17,178 nt of DNA, taken from positions 6,950-24,127 of the forward strand of contig DCSM01000028.1 in NCBI GenBank assembly GCA_002325605.1. Direction: 5' to 3'. The translations under genes and the position numbers were made by a program. The DNA is from Chloroflexaceae bacterium UBA1466. GTDB taxonomy: Bacteria > Chloroflexota > Chloroflexia > Chloroflexales > Chloroflexaceae. Of this stretch, positions 13,552-17,178 are shown piece by piece (positions within the stretch are counted from its first letter, which is position 1; every line of letters begins with the position of its first letter). The notes beneath the pieces were generated by a model. It was given only the letters and a program-made list of their open reading frames with translations, had not been told where the DNA came from and ran no database searches.

Positions 13552-14631
13552 ATGTTGAATGACCGTTACTTACGTGCCTGTTGGCGACAACCCGTTGATT
13601 GTACACCCGTCTGGTTGATGCGCCAGGCTGGGCGCTATATGCCTGAATATCGGGCCGTCCGCGAGAAGTATGGCTTTCTGGAGATGGTCAAGCGCCCTGA
13701 AGTCGCTGCTGAAATTACTTTGCAGCCGATTAACGCCTTTGACATTGATGCGGGCATTATCTTCGCCGATATTCTCCCTCCCTTAGAAGGGATGGGCCTC
13801 AAACTTACCTTTGAGAAGGGGGAAGGCCCCGTTATTCACAACCCCATTAAAAGTACCGCTGATATTGAGGCGCTCCGCGTCCCCGATACCCGCGAGTCGA
13901 ATGGTTATACCTTAGAGGCTATTCGGCTTGTCAAGCGGGAAATCGCTGATAAAATCCCCTTAATTGGTTTCAGTGGAGCCCCCTTTACTTTAGCCAGCTA
14001 TGCGATTGAAGGGGGTTCTTCCAAAGACTTTCGGTCTACCAAGATTCTAATGTATCGCCAGCCCGAAGCGTGGAAGGCCTTGATGACCAAGCTGACGGCC
14101 TTGGTAAGCGATTACTTAGTAGCCCAGGCCGAAGCAGGAGCCGATTCCCTTCAGATCTTTGATAGCTGGGCAGGTGTGCTATCTCCAGGTGATTTTGCTG
14201 AATACGTCCTTCCCTACGTCCAGGATTGTATTGCGACGGTGCGCGAGCAAACGAAGAAGCTTCCCAACCGTGTCCCGCTAATCTACTTTGGCACTGAGAT
14301 GAACGGGATGTTTAAGCTTCTCCCGCAGACTAAGGCCGACGTGATTGGCGCAGATTGGCGCATTGACCTTGATGCAGCCTGGAACCTTCTGGGACCCGAT
14401 GTAGCGATTCAAGGCAACCTTGACCCCTGCGCGTTGTTTGGAACGTGGCCTGAAGTAGAACGCCGCGCTAAAGATGTCCTGACGCGAGTGGCGGGTCGCC
14501 CTGGGCACATCTTCAACTTGGGGCACGGGATCATGACGGAAACACCCGTCGAGAACGTAGCCCGCTTAGTAGAGTTCGTTCATGCTTTCACGGCTACAGG
14601 CAGCCGCGCAAACTGCGGAGTCGGTGCGTAG
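13552..14631 (+). CDS. hemE: Uroporphyrinogen decarboxylase
   Basis: Decarboxylates the four acetate side chains of uroporphyrinogen III to give coproporphyrinogen III. The 359 residues match the family. It starts MLNDRYLRACWRQPVDCTPVWLMRQAGRY (family signature PVWLMRQAGRYxPEYR at 19-34), with catalytic D73 in FADILPPLEGMG and the second signature GFSGAPFTLASYAIEGGSSK. Further family elements are SLQIFDSWAG, QGNLDPCAL and FNLGHGI near the C-terminus. AAAGGA lies 14 bases before the ATG, a somewhat long spacing. Last gene of the hem run; a strong terminator follows. The later heme genes (coproporphyrinogen oxidase onward) are not in the window. Confidence 0.97.
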   Translation: MLNDRYLRACWRQPVDCTPVWLMRQAGRYMPEYRAVREKYGFLEMVKRPEVAAEITLQPINAFDIDAGIIFADILPPLEGMGLKLTFEKGEGPVIHNPIKSTADIEALRVPDTRESNGYTLEAIRLVKREIADKIPLIGFSGAPFTLASYAIEGGSSKDFRSTKILMYRQPEAWKALMTKLTALVSDYLVAQAEAGADSLQIFDSWAGVLSPGDFAEYVLPYVQDCIATVREQTKKLPNRVPLIYFGTEMNGMFKLLPQTKADVIGADWRIDLDAAWNLLGPDVAIQGNLDPCALFGTWPEVERRAKDVLTRVAGRPGHIFNLGHGIMTETPVENVARLVEFVHAFTATGSRANCGVGA

Positions 14632-14658
14632 CCCCTTTTGCTTTGAGTTATAAGTCCC

Positions 14659-14694
14659 AGGCCCAAAGGGTTTTCAGAACCTTTTGGGCCTTTT
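14659..14694 (+). terminator. Intrinsic terminator of the hem operon
   Basis: AGGCCCAAAGGGTT (14659-14672) pairs with AACCTTTTGGGCCT (14678-14691) over 14 positions, one a wobble, around a TTCAG loop; the T run starts at the stem base. It is 28 bases after the hemE stop and ends 19 bases before the next gene. Confidence 0.88.
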
Positions 14695-14712
14695 CTGTAT
14701 AGGTTAGACCTT

Positions 14713-14988
14713 ATGCGTGCAAGAAGCCTACTTTCAAGGCAAGAAGTAGAGCGGTTCATCTTCCAGCCCTCACTCCGCAAGGGGATGATTATCACGGTGA
14801 TAGTTATTCTGGGAATATCCTCGCTGGCGCAAATTCTGCCAGAAGGGGGAAGGTTTGACCCTCATTCCCTTTGGGGGGAACTTTTGCTCTTTCTGGGGCA
14901 TCCTGGATGGCAAAAGATGGCGGGCATCATTACCCTTCTGGCTGCCGCGATCACGATCTATGAACGGTTCCGCGCTTCAGAGAAGTAA
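14713..14988 (+). CDS. Small two-helix membrane protein, paralogue of the NB-ARC protein's N-terminus
   Basis: A 91-residue protein I do not recognise as a named family. Hydrophobic segments at about 24-43 (GMIITVIVILGISSLAQIL) and 57-84 (with the second helix at about 68-84, IITLLAAAITIYE) suggest two membrane passes and short tails. Residues 54-85 align without gaps to residues 47-78 of the next protein: W-x2-LL-x2-LGHP-x-WQ, then LLA and IYE. From the first LL on, 16 of 29 residues are identical by my count, and QPxxRK near the first helix is shared too. Start ATG 14713 has only a weak SD (aggttag). It probably interacts with, or derives from a partial duplication of, the membrane anchor of the NB-ARC ATPase. 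Confidence 0.75.
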   Translation: MRARSLLSRQEVERFIFQPSLRKGMIITVIVILGISSLAQILPEGGRFDPHSLWGELLLFLGHPGWQKMAGIITLLAAAITIYERFRASEK

Positions 14989-15045
14989 ACCGCCCTTTCC
15001 CAAACGCTCCCTTTTCCCGCGCCAGCACCGTGAATGCTCTTACCC

Positions 15046-15078
15046 AGACCTCCCAGGTCTTCGAGACCTGGGAGGTCT
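15046..15078. repeat. 15-bp perfect palindromic hairpin
   Basis: AGACCTCCCAGGTCT (15046-15060), loop TCG, AGACCTGGGAGGTCT (15064-15078). A half-copy (AGGTCTGGAG) lies at 15091-15100. No T run follows. From memory this motif is of the dispersed intergenic palindrome type found in several bacterial phyla; not checked. Confidence 0.85.
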
Positions 15079-15111
15079 CCAAGCACCCAAAGGTCTGGAG
15101 CGAAGCTTTTG

Positions 15112-15120
15112 TGTTACAAT
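15112..15120 (+). promoter_or_regulatory. Possible extended -10 promoter of the NB-ARC gene
   Basis: TGTTACAAT (15112-15120) fits the extended -10 form TGnTATAAT with one mismatch. No good -35 box is seen 17 bases upstream (GGTCTG). The start would be near 15127, 28 bases before the ATG. Confidence 0.4.
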
Positions 15121-15154
15121 GGAAGACAAACTAAGTGTTTGAAAGGAGTCTGTT

Positions 15155-16513
15155 ATGTGGCAAAAAGTACGGAATTTCGTCGCGCAGCCAGGCCGTCGTA
15201 AGTGGCTAATCATCCTGATCCTGATGGTTGCTCTCCTTGTGATCCCTTTCCTCGCCCAGATCATTCAGCAGAAGGTAGCTATCAATCCTGATTGGAATGG
15301 ACTACTAGCTTACTTGGGGCATCCCGCCTGGCAAGGATTTGGAAGCCTTATCGGCCTTTTGGCCTTAGCTTTTGCAATCTATGAGAAAGCTTCGACCCCA
15401 AAGCCTCCCGTATCTCCCCCACCCGCTCCACCGCTTGCAACCGTTTCGCCACCTTCCCATAGCAAAGTGCCTCCACCGACCTATACCACCTTTGTCGGGC
15501 GCACCGCTTTCATCAATGAGTTGCAACAACGCCTTAGCACCAACCCGCCCCCCAATGTCATTGCCTTGACGGGAATGGGCGGAACGGGCAAAACGGCCCT
15601 CGCCCGCGAGATCATTGAGCATCCTACCGTCAAGAAAGGGTTTGAACACATCGTTTGGTTGAGTGCCAAAACTGAATTCTTTGAGGATGAGAAGGGTGCG
15701 ACCATCGACCCCCAGAGCGTAACCTTTGACGGGCTTCTGGATGAAATTGCCAAGCAGTGTCAACAGTTAGACTTTCTTTCGCTCCTCCCTGAGAAGAAGC
15801 GCGAGGCGATTCGGGCTTTCATTCATCAGCACCGCATCCTGATCACGATTGATAACCTAGACACCGTCCCCAATTATGAGGCGTTGGTCAAAGAGTTGCA
15901 GAGCAACTTCTTAGGCTATAGTAGGGTGCTGATTACGAGCCGCCACGCCGTGCAAAGTGCGAACCTTTACCTTATCCCCTTAGGGGGCCTAGATGAGCAG
16001 GAGGGGCTGAAGTTTCTTCGCAGCCGCGCCGCCGAGATCGGGGCAAAGGGGGTTCAAACGGCTAGGGAGGAAACTCTCAAGACGATTCATCTCAAGACGG
16101 GGGGCTTACCTCTAGCGATGCGCCTGGTTGTGGGGCAGACCTTATACGACAACCTTGAGACCGTTCTCAAACGCATCATGGAGCGGGCTTACATCAAAGA
16201 GGATACCTACAAACTCTACCGCTTTATCTACCAGCACTCCTGGATGCGGCTAGGGGAAGTGAACCCCGATGCCCAAGAATTACTAATGGCCCTTGCACCT
16301 TATGAACCACCCCTCACGGGCGCAAAGGCCGATGTGCAAGCCATTAGCAAGCTGGCCGATCTACCTTTTGAGACGGCTTTAGGGCAACTTGTACAGATGT
16401 CCCTGGTCAATATGGTCGGGCCCGCTGGGCAGGAACGGTATGGCTTGCATCCCCTTACTTACTACTTCATTCGCTCAGATGTTACAAAGGAATGGCAGCA
16501 AGGGAGCCAATAA
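15155..16513 (+). CDS. Membrane-anchored NB-ARC (STAND) ATPase
   Basis: A 452-residue STAND-class NTPase, signal-driven switch proteins related to plant NLRs and Apaf-1. Start ATG 15155 has AAAGGAG six bases upstream. Two hydrophobic helices (about 17-35 and 61-76) are followed by a Pro-rich linker (82-109), then the NB-ARC: VGR at 114-116, P-loop GMGGTGKT (140-147, K146), Walker B ILITIDNLD (D233), sensor-like LITSR (R263), GGLPLA (316-321), a winged-helix part, and an MHD-like YGLHPLT (H432). All nucleotide-binding motifs look intact. It stops at TAA 16511-16513 just where relatives continue into a bridge and TPRs. The frame downstream stays open and encodes TPRs, so it may be an interrupted longer protein. 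Residues 1-80 are paralogous to the preceding 91-residue protein. A defence or signalling role is possible but unproven. Confidence 0.88.
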   Translation: MWQKVRNFVAQPGRRKWLIILILMVALLVIPFLAQIIQQKVAINPDWNGLLAYLGHPAWQGFGSLIGLLALAFAIYEKASTPKPPVSPPPAPPLATVSPPSHSKVPPPTYTTFVGRTAFINELQQRLSTNPPPNVIALTGMGGTGKTALAREIIEHPTVKKGFEHIVWLSAKTEFFEDEKGATIDPQSVTFDGLLDEIAKQCQQLDFLSLLPEKKREAIRAFIHQHRILITIDNLDTVPNYEALVKELQSNFLGYSRVLITSRHAVQSANLYLIPLGGLDEQEGLKFLRSRAAEIGAKGVQTAREETLKTIHLKTGGLPLAMRLVVGQTLYDNLETVLKRIMERAYIKEDTYKLYRFIYQHSWMRLGEVNPDAQELLMALAPYEPPLTGAKADVQAISKLADLPFETALGQLVQMSLVNMVGPAGQERYGLHPLTYYFIRSDVTKEWQQGSQ

Positions 16514-16549
16514 GGAAAAGGGACTTCCCTTCTGGATAGGAACAACCTT

Positions 16550-17178
16550 ATGCTTAAAGATGCAGACTACTGGAGCGAGAAGTATCGCACTAATACAGCT
16601 GAGTATGTCAATCGCTACTTTGCCCTTGCTATGTCCCATGGAAGGTCTACCATCGTCGATTATGACACGCTTGAACCTGAAGTAGATAATTTAGTAAAGG
16701 TTATGGAACGGTTGTCTGAATGGGAAAAATGGGAACGAGTATGCTTCTTGATGTGGGCATTGGAGAATTTCCTAAGCATACGGGGGTATTGGGATGCCCT
16801 ACGGATATGTTTTGACCACGCTATTCATGCGGCCAGGATGTTGGGAAATGCTAGAGATGAAGCAGCCTTATCTGGTAATCTCGCTGAATTACTAATGCAA
16901 ATAGGCGATATGATAGAGGCAAAGCAAGTGTATCTGCGGTTACTAACTACCTTTGAGCAACTTGGTAAGAAGCGGGATATAGCGGTTACCTATCACAATC
17001 TAGGGATAATCGCAAAGCGAACAAAGGAATATGCTGAAGCTCGCTCTTACCTTGAGCAGAGTCTGGCTATTAAAGAGGTAAATGACGAAAAAGGAATTGC
17101 ATATTCTTTGCACGAGTTGGGAAATGTTGCCATTAAGGAAGAGGACTATCCCGCTGCCCGCAACTACTACAAACAAAG
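16550..17178 (+). CDS. TPR protein, likely C-terminal half of the NB-ARC protein (3' partial)
   Basis: Open to the right edge: 209 complete codons from ATG 16550. It is in the same frame as the NB-ARC gene, and all 12 codons between the TAA (16511-16513) and this ATG are sense codons. The N-terminal 100 residues (YVNRYFALAMSH, TLEPEVDNLVKVMERL, WALENFLSIRGYWDALRI) resemble the bridge that joins winged helix and TPRs in NB-ARC-TPR proteins. TPR helix pairs then begin: about 104-137 (EAALSGNLAELLMQIGDMIEAKQVYLRLL), 144-177 (AVTYHNLGIIAKRTKEYAEARSYLEQSLAI) and 184 on (AYSLHELGNVAIKEEDYPAARNYYKQ). GGATAGGA nine bases before the ATG is a fair ribosome site, so separate translation is possible. Composition is more AT-rich than the NB-ARC part. 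Confidence 0.75.
   Translation, partial: MLKDADYWSEKYRTNTAEYVNRYFALAMSHGRSTIVDYDTLEPEVDNLVKVMERLSEWEKWERVCFLMWALENFLSIRGYWDALRICFDHAIHAARMLGNARDEAALSGNLAELLMQIGDMIEAKQVYLRLLTTFEQLGKKRDIAVTYHNLGIIAKRTKEYAEARSYLEQSLAIKEVNDEKGIAYSLHELGNVAIKEEDYPAARNYYKQ

Noticed and set aside
16389..16685. 98-codon ORF overlapping the NB-ARC end
   Set aside because: It is out of frame with two well-supported protein segments (NB-ARC end and TPR start), which explain the sequence better.

Overview
The window looks like a bacterial chromosome segment, most probably from a Chloroflexota (Chloroflexi) lineage. This is an inference from protein style, not a database match: an alternative chemosensory cluster with a CheA-REC hybrid and a CheR-TPR fusion, a fused HemC-HemD, a short SWIM zinc-finger protein, and a membrane-anchored NB-ARC ATPase followed by TPRs. 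Most genes read on the + strand; the exceptions are a SWIM protein and a tRNA-Gly near the middle.

Positions 1-5950 hold a chemosensory operon: the 3' part of a CheA-type kinase ending in a receiver domain, a stand-alone receiver, CheW, CheB, and CheR with a Pro-rich linker and TPRs. No chemoreceptor or flagellar gene is in the window, so the output (type IV pili, gliding, gene expression) is open. Spacers carry hairpins and a two-copy palindromic repeat.

Positions 5951-8311 hold a divergent ECF-like sigma factor with its own promoter and, 241 bases later, a soluble protein with an HxxxCxxC zinc-type anti-sigma motif, probably a regulatory pair. A gap with strong hairpins, one possible 34-residue ORF and a large terminator-like stem separates this from a convergent SWIM gene. 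Upstream of the SWIM gene on the minus strand there is a near-consensus promoter and then a strong intrinsic terminator about 125 bases downstream, with no ORF between: a candidate small RNA or transcription attenuator.

Positions 8887-9143 contain tRNA-Gly(GCC) with encoded CCA, its promoter and terminator on the minus strand, and the divergent hemA promoter, with an 8-bp-arm dyad exactly between the two promoters. Positions 9186-14631 are a tetrapyrrole operon, hemA, hemCD (fusion), hemB, hemE, covering glutamyl-tRNA to coproporphyrinogen III except for the GSA aminotransferase (hemL). It ends in a strong terminator.

Positions 14713-17178 are the most unusual part. A 91-residue two-helix membrane protein is followed by a STAND-type NB-ARC ATPase whose first ~80 residues are a recognisable paralogue of that small protein (shared W-x2-LL-x2-LGHP-x-WQ motif). 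The NB-ARC gene ends at a single TAA, after which the same reading frame stays open for the rest of the window and encodes a TPR protein. The base composition drops sharply near this junction. This may be a split, interrupted or recombined membrane-anchored NB-ARC-TPR system with a separate membrane partner.
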